12,850 bases of DNA from Bacillota bacterium. GTDB taxonomy: Bacteria; Bacillota; Clostridia; Acetivibrionales; DSM-2933. The notes beneath the pieces were generated by a model, which saw nothing but the letters and a program-made list of their open reading frames with translations, did no database searches and was not told the origin of the DNA. The stretch covers positions 1-12,850 of the forward strand of contig JAEZNF010000117.1 in NCBI GenBank assembly GCA_023441845.1, read 5' to 3'. Each line of letters starts with the position of its first letter. Position 1 is the stretch's first letter. The translations under genes and the position numbers were made by a program. Positions 1-8,417 of this stretch are shown here, in pieces.

Positions 1-58
1 AAAAGATCAAAAATATTTTAACATAGCTATTTACATACAACATTATACGCACATTAAA

Positions 59-99
59 AAGAGGCTATAACCGCACAACTAAGCGGTTTGTTGCCTCTT
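59..99. terminator. Nested hairpin, probable intrinsic terminator of an off-window gene
   Basis: An outer stem AAGAGGC (59-65) pairs with GCCTCTT (93-99), and an inner stem AACCGC (69-74) pairs with GCGGTT (83-88). On the minus strand the outer stem runs straight into five T residues (complement of A56-60). On the plus strand it is followed by a looser T-rich tail. It could therefore end a transcript coming from either side. No gene belonging to it lies inside the window, so the direction is unresolved. Confidence 0.55.
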
Positions 100-414
100 A
101 ATTTCTTTTCAACTGTCGAAAATGAGAATATAACTACGCAGCAATAAAATCAATGATACCTTAAAAATTATGGCAAAGTTCATGCATGCTTACAGGCGAA
201 AAAAACATGGCATTTTATATAACCATGAAATACTTAACATAAAGCGCTCAACAGTAATATCGTGTATTTTTAGAGGCGCATATTTCTACTTTAATAGTAT
301 ATAAAATACCAAACTATACGATTGAATTTACCACCTTTATAGGATAACCTTACTATATATAACAATACTCTTTAGCCAAAAAATATACACTAGATATTTT
401 ACAGTAATTTATCC
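100..414. other. Gene-free leader region upstream of the dockerin gene
   Basis: I see no coding region here. The stretch is AT-rich and holds a small inverted repeat, CATGG (206-210) with CCATG (223-227), around an AT-only loop. Candidate -35-like hexamers exist (TTAACA at 234-239, TTGAAT at 322-327), but none has a well-spaced -10 partner, so no standard vegetative promoter is called. Expression from an alternative sigma factor would fit a cellulosomal gene, but this is only a guess. Confidence 0.4.
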
Positions 415-421
415 AAGGAGG
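415..421 (+). promoter_or_regulatory. Ribosome binding site AAGGAGG that decides the start at 427
   Basis: A perfect AAGGAGG lies 5 nt before the ATG at 427. Another ATG at 423, in a different frame, is only 1 nt from the site, too close to be used. That frame gives a 71-codon shadow without a coherent product. Confidence 0.85.
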
Positions 422-426
422 TATGT

Positions 427-1920
427 ATGATTTTATTAAATTCAATATTCAAAAAGAAGTTTGTGCCTATCGTGTTATTTATTACGATTCTTATTCCCCT
501 TATTATGGTATCGGAAAGCGTAAACACCAATGCTGCCGCAACCACATCAAAAGTAAAATGGGCTGGTGTGCGGGAATCGGCATATGGTATAAACGAAGCA
601 GGTATATCCCCCTTTCCAAGCCCGGCTGGATGGGCTAAAGCAATGAATTCAATGACTTCACGATGGCAGGGGTCAACACCTGCCGCAATCTGGCTTGTTG
701 GAGAGGTAGATTATGGCACTTCAGGTTCGACCTTGCAGTTTTCGTCCCCAGGCGGGACATATGATCCCAAAATTGTATTTGACCCCAATCAGTATAAAGG
801 AGTAAATCACGAAGCATGCTTAAACTATTTTGATACACACGGAGTCAAAGTATGGCTCCAGATAGAGCCAGGTTTTGCAAGTGTAACCGATCAGATAAAT
901 GCGGTCCTTAAAAAGTTTTCAAGTCACCCCTGTGTTTTAGGCCTGGCTATTGATGTAGAATGGTATAAGAAAGCTTCCGATTACGGAGATAATGACTATG
1001 TTTCCGATTCTATGGCAAAGGAATGGGAGAATCTTGTAAAGTCGTATAACAAAAACTTCACCCTTCTTCTTAAGCATTATGATCCGGTTTATTTGCCGCC
1101 GAAATATCGCGGTGATATTGTATTTTGCTGTGATGATGAATTAAACGGCAGCCTGGAGATTTTTTTGAGTGAACATAAGGAAATGGCCGATATGTTCTAC
1201 CCCAACCCATTTATACACCAGATAGGGTATCCAAGTGACAAAACGTGGTGGGGACAGTATGATGACGCGCCAAAGGCTCTTGGAGATGCACTGGCTGCCC
1301 AGGCAAGAGAAGGTCAGGACATAGGTATTATGTGGGTTGATTTTAGTTTAAAGGTACTGCCATATATAGATAATGGATATACTGCAACACCCACACCCGC
1401 CTATACACCTACACCGACAACCGGTACAGCATATGCCGATATTTCGGGATATGTTGGAACTGACTTTAAGCGCAGCACTCCTGATATAGACTCCGGCTTT
1501 GATGTTGAATTCACTCTTGGAACAGTAACCAAAACCACTACCGATAATAATGGATATTTTGAATTTAAAAGTATTCCTGCGTCTGATACACCGGGAACGG
1601 TGAAGATTTCAAAAGCAGGTTATTTGGACCGGCACTTTAATATTGTTTGTACTGACACCCGGTTCGGTACGCAGGAACAGCCTGTAATTATGTGGCCCGG
1701 GGATGTTGTAAAAGACGGCGCTATAAACATGACCGATATCATGGAAATTGCAAAATGCTTTAACACTGCCCGCGGTGATGGCAAATATAAGGAAATCAAT
1801 GATTTCAACAAGGACAATGCCGTTAATATGACAGACATAATAATTGTGGCTCAGCATTTCAATAAAACAGAAGCCAATTATCCTGCACCTGTAATTACAA
1901 AGCTTAAATCTTCGCGTTAA
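427..1920 (+). CDS. Secreted putative glycoside hydrolase with X module and type II-like dockerin
   Basis: This is a 497-residue exported protein. A signal peptide covers about residues 1-38: basic start, hydrophobic core 13-28, Ala-rich cleavage zone near 36-38. Residues 44-316 form an alpha/beta domain that reads like a TIM barrel. Acidic residues sit at strand ends (E93, D95, E147 in LQIEPG, D176/E178 in AIDVEW, D236-E238, D305 in MWVDF), as in glycoside hydrolases. I do not recognise the family, and no catalytic pair can be assigned. A Pro/Thr linker (319-332) leads to an X module (about 336-422) and a dockerin (about 424-485). The dockerin has two calcium loops, D426-D437 and D459-D470, each with Asp/Asn at positions 1, 5, 9 and 12. 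The module order and sequence (a YLDR motif, then MWPGDVVKD, then two INM/VNM repeats) resemble the C-terminus of the scaffoldin CipA as I remember it. That implies binding to cell-surface type II cohesins rather than to CipA itself. The gene is monocistronic, with its own ribosome binding site and terminator. Confidence 0.85.
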   Translation: MILLNSIFKKKFVPIVLFITILIPLIMVSESVNTNAAATTSKVKWAGVRESAYGINEAGISPFPSPAGWAKAMNSMTSRWQGSTPAAIWLVGEVDYGTSGSTLQFSSPGGTYDPKIVFDPNQYKGVNHEACLNYFDTHGVKVWLQIEPGFASVTDQINAVLKKFSSHPCVLGLAIDVEWYKKASDYGDNDYVSDSMAKEWENLVKSYNKNFTLLLKHYDPVYLPPKYRGDIVFCCDDELNGSLEIFLSEHKEMADMFYPNPFIHQIGYPSDKTWWGQYDDAPKALGDALAAQAREGQDIGIMWVDFSLKVLPYIDNGYTATPTPAYTPTPTTGTAYADISGYVGTDFKRSTPDIDSGFDVEFTLGTVTKTTTDNNGYFEFKSIPASDTPGTVKISKAGYLDRHFNIVCTDTRFGTQEQPVIMWPGDVVKDGAINMTDIMEIAKCFNTARGDGKYKEINDFNKDNAVNMTDIIIVAQHFNKTEANYPAPVITKLKSSR

Positions 1921-1996
1921 ACAGATTACAATTATGTACGGTTTCCGACCTTGAAGAATGGCATTGGCTTATCATGAGCCTGATGATCCGCAATAT

Positions 1997-2031
1997 AAAG
2001 GCTCTTTTGTCAATTCAACAAAAGAGCCTTT
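1997..2031. terminator. Bidirectional terminator between convergent genes
   Basis: A perfect 14-bp stem (1997-2010 with 2018-2031) encloses a 7-nt loop. Because the stem itself begins with AAA and ends with TTT, it can serve the dockerin gene on the plus strand and the MFS gene (stop at 2043) on the minus strand. It sits in the only gap between these two convergent genes. Confidence 0.85.
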
Positions 2032-2042
2032 GTGCTATTCAT

Positions 2043-4322
2043 TTATGCAGCTGTTTCCTTTCTTCTTCTGTAAAACGCCAATATTAAAAGTGCAAGTAAT
2101 GACGAGAGTGTCACAGTGAGATAAACCTGCTTGAAGCCTATATTTAATGTATTCTGGAATTCAGACTCAATTTTTCCGCTTAGCTTGTCAATTTCTTTTA
2201 AATAATCCTTCTTAGCCGTTTCAAATGCCGACGGAACAGCTTCTTTTAAAGTACCCATTTTAGGTATGATATCTTCGATACTGCTTTTTGATTTTGCCAT
2301 ATCTTCTTTACTATTTTGTGCTTCTGTTATTTTACCCTCTAACTCCGCTATTGCAGCTTTTAATTCATCTATCTTCTTTTTCATATCTTCTGCGGATTTA
2401 ACATCTTTAAGCTGCTCAAGCACTTGAGCCGGTATTTGGCTTTTTGCCTGCGGAGGTATCATATCAACAACGCTTTGCGGCATTGCGCCTAGCGAAGGCG
2501 TGCCCCCACTCATGGATTTTCCGGGAGTCATTTTAGACATAGTTGCGTATAAACTCTCCATTTGCTTTAAGGCTTGATTTTGTGAATTAACAGCCGTCTT
2601 CATGCCTTCCAGTCCCGTGTCTATGCCGCTGTATCCCTTTTCCATTTCAGACAAACCGCTCTTCATTCCGTCAATTCCTTTTTGAACGCCGTCCTGTATA
2701 TTTGCAATTAATTTAGGGGACATTTCAGCAAACATTCTATCGGTTAATGTTTTACTGTTTTTCGTTATTGTTGTGACATCAGACGACTGCATAAGCTCTA
2801 AAAGGTCCTTCGGCATTTTGTAACTGCCGTTTCCACTCATATCAATTTTCACTGTAGTCATCGATGCTAAATCGGGTATATTGACATTTTCCAGCTTCTC
2901 TTTCATATTAGGATTACTTTTCAAAGTATTTACCTTATCGGTAATTTCCTGAGCATACGGAAGCGAAGCCACATGCACTTCCTTTGGAAGCAAAGACATT
3001 ACATTTGACTGGACATTCATGCCGGCATGCGATATAAACCCTATCATAATTGCAGGCCCGATTACCGTTCCCACCGAACGTATAAGCGAAAGCGTTGCCA
3101 GGGCTGAATTGGATTCCTCTTTTTTTGTATTTTCAAGCATCATATAGTTGAGTGGCGTTCCTATTGTAAAGCCCATTCCAAGCCCTATAAGAATAAGGCT
3201 TACAGATACGGTAATCATATTGGGGTAATTTGTAGCAAAAAGGACAAGGAAAAGTGAGCCCACTGCCGAAATTAAAAATCCCAGTCCCAAAATCAGCTTT
3301 GCTCCGAATTTATCAATCAATTTTCCTGACATAGGCGCTCCCGCACCTGCAAACAGCCCTAAGATGATAACAAAGTATCCGCCGCTGCCTGAAGCTACTT
3401 TAAGAGCATTTTCAGAAAATTGAGGCACAAAGATCATTCCCATCATTACTATACCTACAACAAATGATAGTATCAGAGTAATTAGTACCCTCGAATTTGT
3501 GAAATAGCTCAGGTTCATGACGGGGTCCTCTGCTCTCTTTTCGGCAATTATAAACAATGGAAGCAGCACAATAAATACGATCAGGAATGGATAAACGTTT
3601 GTAGCTCCCATTGTATCAAGGAAATTAAAAAAGTCTATATTTTTCAATCCATACATCAATGACAGCACCATGCCTGTTAATAAGAATATCCCTAAAATGT
3701 CCGTCTTCTTTACATCCTGTATTCGGTTGTTTGACAGGCAAAGGAAGCCCGCTACAAGGATAAACAGAGTAATAGGAAGATTTATGTAGAAAATAAACTG
3801 CCAGTTATCCTTGCCGAATATATCCATTATAGCACTGCCGGCTGATGCACCGAATATATTTGCAACTCCATATACTCCACCCACAAGTCCCAATGCCATT
3901 CCACGCTTTTCCGGCGGAAAGGCTGTTCCAAACTCAGCAGTAGCAACAGGCAGGATTCCACCACCGCCAAATGCCTGAACTACTCTTCCGAAAAGCAAGA
4001 AGGAAAAGCTTCCCATAACCTGCGACAAGCCGCAAAATAGCGACCCAAGTCCGAAAAGAAATATACTGATCAGGTATATATACTTCCTGCCGTACTTATC
4101 AGCCATCTTACCCATAATAGGTATACTTGCCGCATATGCCAGGGTGTATATCGTAATCATCCATATGCCAGTCTTTTCATCAACCATTAGGTTGTTTTGT
4201 ATTACAGTTCTTGCAGGGGTTACAATACCTGTGTCAATGGCACCCATAAAGATACCTGCAAGATAAACAGCCGCAATTATACCTAAATTAGGCTTTTTAT
4301 TTTTGTTTTGCAAAGTAGTCAT
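2043..4322 (-). CDS. DHA2-type MFS exporter with large extracytoplasmic insert
   Basis: This 759-residue membrane protein belongs to the EmrB/QacA (DHA2, 14-helix, proton-driven) branch of the major facilitator superfamily. TM1 carries the acidic residue D30. Motif A is GKMADKYGRK (71-80), motif B centres on R113 (FGRVVQAFGGGG), and the motif C region follows at 145-165 with GASAG in place of the usual GPxxGG. About 13 helices lie within residues 14-431 and the last one at 733-750. Between them, residues ~432-728 form a soluble, mostly helical segment with periodic Gly-Leu/Met repeats (about 545-595) and a charged coiled-coil-like part (about 640-720). Ordinary family members are about 480-520 residues, so the insert accounts for the extra length. 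The start ATG has GAGAGGAAGG 8 nt upstream. It lies 96 bp behind the TetR gene with no terminator between, so the two are probably co-transcribed. A drug, lipid or envelope substrate is possible but cannot be chosen. Confidence 0.9.
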   Translation of the reverse strand: MTTLQNKNKKPNLGIIAAVYLAGIFMGAIDTGIVTPARTVIQNNLMVDEKTGIWMITIYTLAYAASIPIMGKMADKYGRKYIYLISIFLFGLGSLFCGLSQVMGSFSFLLFGRVVQAFGGGGILPVATAEFGTAFPPEKRGMALGLVGGVYGVANIFGASAGSAIMDIFGKDNWQFIFYINLPITLFILVAGFLCLSNNRIQDVKKTDILGIFLLTGMVLSLMYGLKNIDFFNFLDTMGATNVYPFLIVFIVLLPLFIIAEKRAEDPVMNLSYFTNSRVLITLILSFVVGIVMMGMIFVPQFSENALKVASGSGGYFVIILGLFAGAGAPMSGKLIDKFGAKLILGLGFLISAVGSLFLVLFATNYPNMITVSVSLILIGLGMGFTIGTPLNYMMLENTKKEESNSALATLSLIRSVGTVIGPAIMIGFISHAGMNVQSNVMSLLPKEVHVASLPYAQEITDKVNTLKSNPNMKEKLENVNIPDLASMTTVKIDMSGNGSYKMPKDLLELMQSSDVTTITKNSKTLTDRMFAEMSPKLIANIQDGVQKGIDGMKSGLSEMEKGYSGIDTGLEGMKTAVNSQNQALKQMESLYATMSKMTPGKSMSGGTPSLGAMPQSVVDMIPPQAKSQIPAQVLEQLKDVKSAEDMKKKIDELKAAIAELEGKITEAQNSKEDMAKSKSSIEDIIPKMGTLKEAVPSAFETAKKDYLKEIDKLSGKIESEFQNTLNIGFKQVYLTVTLSSLLALLILAFYRRRKETAA

Positions 4323-4418
4323 ACCTAATACCTTCCTCTCATTAATATAATATTATTCTAATTTGATAAACTTGTTATAACTTTCGATGCAGTAAAACTT
4401 TTCGCAAATAAAGGCACA

Positions 4419-4958
4419 TTATCTCAGTAAAGATACTAAAACGGGTGACAGCCTTTCAAATTCCACATCACCCTGGTGCGCATATAAAAGAAGCAGCTTA
4501 CATATTACATCCGAAAGAAATTCCAAATCCTTGCTTTGTGCTTCATCCCTTATCAGATAAAACATCTTGTCCTCTAAGCCCTTTAACATTATTTTTTTGT
4601 GGCACTTTATGTTTGATAGTTCACCACAAACATTTGAATCGGAAGTATCAAACCACAGATTATGAACATCATTCATTAAAACGCACAATTCTTTGTAAAT
4701 TATACCCAGTTTATCAATCAGTTTAACATCAGCCTTTGCGCCTTGGTCTATACGGCGAAGCATGGCATTCCATTCGGTTTTCAGTATTTCTTCCACAATT
4801 TCCTGCTTGGATTTGTAATAATTATAAAGTGTACCGGTAGCAATACCGCATTTCGAAGCAATAGCCCTGATATTTAACTTTTCATAACCTTCTTCCGACA
4901 GCATTTTTTTTGTAACAAGCAGTATATCTTCCTTTATATTTATTAAAGTTTTAGGCAA
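4419..4958 (-). CDS. TetR-family transcriptional regulator (MFS module)
   Basis: This 179-residue TetR-type repressor has an N-terminal helix-turn-helix at about residues 28-49 (recognition part GIATGTLYNYYKSKQEI). A variable helical C-terminal domain, expected to bind ligand and dimerise, contains three Cys (92, 111, 119) in its middle part. The start codon is TTG at 4956-4958. GGAGGT lies 6 nt upstream and no in-frame ATG fits better. The gene lies directly upstream of the MFS exporter on the same strand, the usual arrangement for a local repressor. A near-perfect promoter with an overlapping palindrome precedes it, so autoregulation of a regulator-exporter operon is the likely mode. The ligand is unknown. 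Confidence 0.9.
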   Translation of the reverse strand: MPKTLINIKEDILLVTKKMLSEEGYEKLNIRAIASKCGIATGTLYNYYKSKQEIVEEILKTEWNAMLRRIDQGAKADVKLIDKLGIIYKELCVLMNDVHNLWFDTSDSNVCGELSNIKCHKKIMLKGLEDKMFYLIRDEAQSKDLEFLSDVICKLLLLYAHQGDVEFERLSPVLVSLLR

Positions 4959-4975
4959 AAAAGCACCTCCTTTTT

Positions 4976-4990
4976 ATGAACCACGTTCAT
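4976..4990. promoter_or_regulatory. Operator palindrome ATGAACCACGTTCAT at the first TetR gene
   Basis: Perfect 6-bp half-sites ATGAAC and GTTCAT are separated by 3 bp (CAC). The site shares two bases with the -10 box and covers the expected transcription start, where a bound TetR dimer would block initiation. The half-site core GAAC/GTTC is the same as in the operators of the neighbouring MMPL module, but there the spacer is 4 bp. Confidence 0.8.
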
Positions 4991-5018
4991 TATACTCTTG
5001 ATACAAGTCCGGTGTCAA
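4989..5018 (-). promoter_or_regulatory. Consensus sigma-A promoter of the TetR-MFS operon
   Basis: On the minus strand TTGACA (5013-5018) and TATAAT (4989-4994) are both perfect hexamers, separated by 18 bp. The spacer contains a small palindrome, CTTG-ATA-CAAG (4997-5007). The TetR operator begins at the -10 box. The promoter should be strong when not repressed. Confidence 0.85.
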
Positions 5019-5032
5019 TGATCTAAAGAAGC

Positions 5033-5080
5033 AAAAAATAAAAACGGCATACAGACACTAAAAATAGCCCATATGCCATT
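5033..5080 (-). terminator. Probable intrinsic terminator downstream of the MMPL gene
   Basis: On the minus strand AATGGCATA (5080-5072) pairs with TATGCCGTT (5051-5043), with one G-T wobble. A 20-nt loop separates the arms, and the tail is TTTATTTTTT-like (5042-5033). The long loop makes it weaker than typical, but it lies where the MMPL transcript should end, just before the next promoter. The gap 5081-5261 otherwise holds nothing I can identify. Confidence 0.5.
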
Positions 5081-5261
5081 CTTATCAGCGTTTCTTAAGA
5101 GTAACAAATCAAAAACACTGGATTTTGAAAGCCCCTTGCTTGTATCCACAGAATTCAACTTAAAGGACACTTATAATATTCCTTCCATTTTGTAAGCAGG
5201 CCCTTCATGACACGCACGCAGAGCCCACACAATTGTAGAGGAAGTTATATTTTAACCGTTC

Positions 5262-8200
5262 CTAAAAATTCGATAAGTGCTGACTTTTACCTGAATTCTT
5301 TTTAAATACGTGAGGCAGCGAGATCAAAGCAGGCAGTAATACCGGCAGAAGAATCAAGGCCAGCATCATAAGTCCTACGCTTACACCAACAGCCAGCTGC
5401 ATCAGTGTTTTCATTCCGGATGGGTACAGTGTCAAAAACGTTCCTGCAAGTATTATAGCTGCTGAAACAACAACTCCGCCGATATTTTTTGCAGCTTTAA
5501 CAATGGCTTCATGAGGTGGAAGTTCACCGTATTCATTATACCTGGTCATCAGGAATATGCTGTAGTCAACACCCAGTGCAACTATCATTACAAATGCGAA
5601 GAACGGCACATTCCACGAAATTTCATTCATTCCAAGCACATGCTTTGCAAAAACCCCGGTTACGGTTATTGACGTAAAGTACGCTGCAACCAGTGATATG
5701 ATGATATATAAAGGTATCCAGAATGATCTGATAACAAGTATTAGAACAATAAACACCCCTATAAGGACAATTATCTGGGTCTTTGTAATGTCATTTTCTG
5801 CAACAGTCTTAAAGCCGTTAGTCTTGGAGGTGGCCCCGTCAATCCCATGTTCGGCATCTGCAAGTACAGTACCTTCGAGCTGCCCGTCAAGTAATTTTTC
5901 CACTTCGTTTAGTGTGTCCAGAGATTTTTTTGAATATGGATCATCACTTAAATTAACTACTATTTTAGCTATTTTCCTGTCTTTTGACATAAAATTGTCA
6001 AGCGCCATCTTGAAGTCATCCTTAGCAAATGCCTCTTTGGGAATAAAGAAGTTCTTTGAATCGGACCACTGCAGCAAGAAGTCATTTGTTTTGTTTAATC
6101 CGCTTGAAATAGTGTTTAGTCCGTCTGTACTTGCTCCAAAGCCATCCTTAAGCTTGTTCAAGCTGCCTCCTATATTAGAGAGACCGGAAGTCATTGTTTT
6201 CTGTGCATTCTGAATTTGCGAAAGGCCATTCTGAAGCTTATTCATATTGGCAATAACTGCCGACTGCCCGGCATTTCCTTTCTTTAACCCATCGGATAAT
6301 GAATTTGCACCGGTTTCCAACTTCTCAAGCCCGGCTATCATCTTGCCAAACCCGCTATTTAAAGCCTCTAATCCGTTATTTGCTCCATAAAGTCCACTGT
6401 TTGCTTTAGCAAAGCCGTTGTTTAAATCCGTCATTCCTTCAGTAATTTCCTTTAATCCTGAGCTTAATGCTTCAGACATTTTCCTAAGCGTAACAAAATC
6501 CTCATCTGAAGAAAGTTTAGGGTTTTTACCTTCAATTTTTTTGATAAGCCCGTTCATGCCCGTAAGAGCATCAGATGCATCAATTAATTTATCCGCAACT
6601 TTCTCATAATTGTTCTTCATTTCCGAATATCCCATGTTGAGCTCTGAATAGCCCGCTGAGAGTTTTTCCAGGCTTGACTTTACAACATCGGCATTCTTTT
6701 TTACTTCTGCAATACCACTTGCTACAGTCTCCGCTCCATTGGCCCCACTGTTAATACCATTTTCAATTTGCTTTAAGGCATCAGAGATTTTCAAAAGTCC
6801 GGTATTAACTGTATCTGTACCTTTTATAAGATCGTTAACTTTTGAAAAATCAGGCGTATTTTGAAGTTTGTCCTGAGCTTCTTTAAGCCCGTCAGAAATT
6901 TGTACAATACCGCTGTCTGCACTTGAAAGGCCATTAATTATTGTGCTTGCCTGTTTGTCAACATAGAATTCCTCTATGGGAGTACCTTTAGGTTGTGTCG
7001 GTCCCGAGACCTCATCTACGCCATCAATTTTCTTTATTCCCATAGTTATTTTGTCAATTACTGAAAGAGTTTCATTGTTATCCATAGCATTCTTACTCTT
7101 AATAACAATGGTTGCCGGCATTGATTTTCCTGTGCTGAAATGCTCCGACACAGTATTAAACCCTTTTACAGAGGTATACGAAGAATCAATATCCTTTAGA
7201 TTATCAAAATTAAGCTCCTGACTGTTAAAATACAAAACCGGCGCCATAATTGCGATTATAGCAACAATTGATATTACAGGATGCTTTACCGTAGCATTGG
7301 TAACCTTTTCCCACACCTTGCTTTCCTTGTGTCCGCTTGTATTATGCGAAGGCCAGAAAAGCTTTCCGCCTAAAAGCTTCATACAGCAAGGGGTTAGGGT
7401 TATCAGCGTTAAAAACAGAATCAGAATTCCAATTGCAACGGCACATGCTGATCTGTATACATCAAATTCCGCAAGACTTAAGCTTAAAAAGGCTATAAAG
7501 ACTGTGAGACTGCTGAACATTATCGTTTTACCGGCTGTTCTATAAGTCTCTATAATGGCCTCATCAATAGAACTTTGTCTTCCAAGTTCCTCCTTGAATC
7601 TATTAAACAGAAGAATGTTATAATCCGTACCGATACCAAAAAGAACAAGAATTATGAACATCCTGGTCAAACTGGTTACCGGAAAATTCATATTGTAGAT
7701 TAACTGGCTTACAATACCCATTGAGCATAAGTAGGAAACTCCCACTGTAAACAGAGAAACCAGCGGAGTGGCAACCGAACGGAAAACCAGGCAAAGCACG
7801 GCCAGAATAAACAATATGGTTATGACCGCACTTTTGTCTACCCCCGCAAAAGTTACCTGAATATAGTCATTCTTAACAAATTCCTCACCTGTTATGGAAT
7901 GCCCCACCTTAACATCTTCCAGCTTATCGTCAATAATTTTTTGGATATCTTTCATATCACGTCCATTTTTTTCAATGGTTATGGATGCCAGGACTGTTGT
8001 TCCATCCTTCGATACAAGTTGATCTTTTGCTTCGGGCTTGTCAAAATGGCTTGTAATAGCAACAAGACCAACCTCATCCTCACTTGCCTTCAAGTTGTCC
8101 AGGCCCTTTTTAATATCTTCCATGTCGGTATCATCCAGCTTGCTTTCCTTATTGAATACAATAATGGCATTATCTCCATTTACACCACTCATCTCTTTGA

Positions 8201-8360
8201 GAAGCTTTTTCGCAATTGTAGATGAATACTTTTCACTTAAATTTCCCTGGTCTTTTTCGTTTATGATTGTATCTATATTTGGCTGGATAATAGTTAAAAC
8301 CAATGCCAATGCAATCCAAACCGCCAGAATAAGCCACCTGAATTTTAACACTCTTTTCAT
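5262..8360 (-). CDS. MMPL/RND-superfamily exporter
   Basis: This 1032-residue transporter of the MMPL (HAE-type RND) family has the classical duplicated topology. TM1 is at about 8-26, followed by an extracytoplasmic domain, TM2-6 (175-325), TM7 (361-378), a second very large extracytoplasmic domain (about 379-860) and TM8-12 (862-1010). The proton-relay motifs are intact in both halves: GIGTDYNILLFNRF with D246/Y247 in TM4, and LGVDYSIFLMTRY with D932/Y933 in TM10. The second outer domain contains a long helical stretch (about 472-765) with repeated G-L-x-x-L/M-x-x-G spacing, predicted to form extended helical bundles. The family exports lipids, siderophores, peptides or drugs; the substrate here is unknown. 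The start ATG has GGGAGGAG 6 nt upstream. The gene follows a TetR gene by 243 bp that contain four operator-like repeats, so repression by that TetR is likely. I found no companion periplasmic adaptor, as expected in a Gram-positive. Confidence 0.92.
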   Translation of the reverse strand: MKRVLKFRWLILAVWIALALVLTIIQPNIDTIINEKDQGNLSEKYSSTIAKKLLKEMSGVNGDNAIIVFNKESKLDDTDMEDIKKGLDNLKASEDEVGLVAITSHFDKPEAKDQLVSKDGTTVLASITIEKNGRDMKDIQKIIDDKLEDVKVGHSITGEEFVKNDYIQVTFAGVDKSAVITILFILAVLCLVFRSVATPLVSLFTVGVSYLCSMGIVSQLIYNMNFPVTSLTRMFIILVLFGIGTDYNILLFNRFKEELGRQSSIDEAIIETYRTAGKTIMFSSLTVFIAFLSLSLAEFDVYRSACAVAIGILILFLTLITLTPCCMKLLGGKLFWPSHNTSGHKESKVWEKVTNATVKHPVISIVAIIAIMAPVLYFNSQELNFDNLKDIDSSYTSVKGFNTVSEHFSTGKSMPATIVIKSKNAMDNNETLSVIDKITMGIKKIDGVDEVSGPTQPKGTPIEEFYVDKQASTIINGLSSADSGIVQISDGLKEAQDKLQNTPDFSKVNDLIKGTDTVNTGLLKISDALKQIENGINSGANGAETVASGIAEVKKNADVVKSSLEKLSAGYSELNMGYSEMKNNYEKVADKLIDASDALTGMNGLIKKIEGKNPKLSSDEDFVTLRKMSEALSSGLKEITEGMTDLNNGFAKANSGLYGANNGLEALNSGFGKMIAGLEKLETGANSLSDGLKKGNAGQSAVIANMNKLQNGLSQIQNAQKTMTSGLSNIGGSLNKLKDGFGASTDGLNTISSGLNKTNDFLLQWSDSKNFFIPKEAFAKDDFKMALDNFMSKDRKIAKIVVNLSDDPYSKKSLDTLNEVEKLLDGQLEGTVLADAEHGIDGATSKTNGFKTVAENDITKTQIIVLIGVFIVLILVIRSFWIPLYIIISLVAAYFTSITVTGVFAKHVLGMNEISWNVPFFAFVMIVALGVDYSIFLMTRYNEYGELPPHEAIVKAAKNIGGVVVSAAIILAGTFLTLYPSGMKTLMQLAVGVSVGLMMLALILLPVLLPALISLPHVFKKNSGKSQHLSNF

Positions 8361-8401
8361 ATTCTTCTCCTCCCAATTAATTTATTAAGTCATTTATATC
8401 A

Positions 8402-8417
8402 ATGAACGCCAGTTCAT
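8402..8417. promoter_or_regulatory. Operator repeat R1 (ATGAAC-GCCA-GTTCAT)
   Basis: This is the copy nearest to the MMPL start, with perfect 6-bp half-sites. It lies just downstream of the -10 box of the candidate promoter, where binding would block transcription. Its 3' flank ATTATTAA is shared with R2 and R3. Confidence 0.75.

Noticed and set aside
423..638. Short plus-strand frame starting at the ATG at 423
   Set aside because: It lies inside the dockerin-protein gene in another frame, and its ATG is 1 nt from the ribosome binding site.
4323..4418. Separate promoter for the MFS gene in the gap behind TetR
   Set aside because: There is a TAGAAT-like -10, but no -35 at a suitable distance and no GAAC/GTTC operator. 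Co-transcription with TetR is simpler.
5015..5170. Minus-strand frame of 51 codons with a GTG start and a GGAAGGA upstream
   Set aside because: It runs through the probable MMPL terminator hairpin and into the -35 box of the TetR promoter. It has a rare start and no recognisable product.
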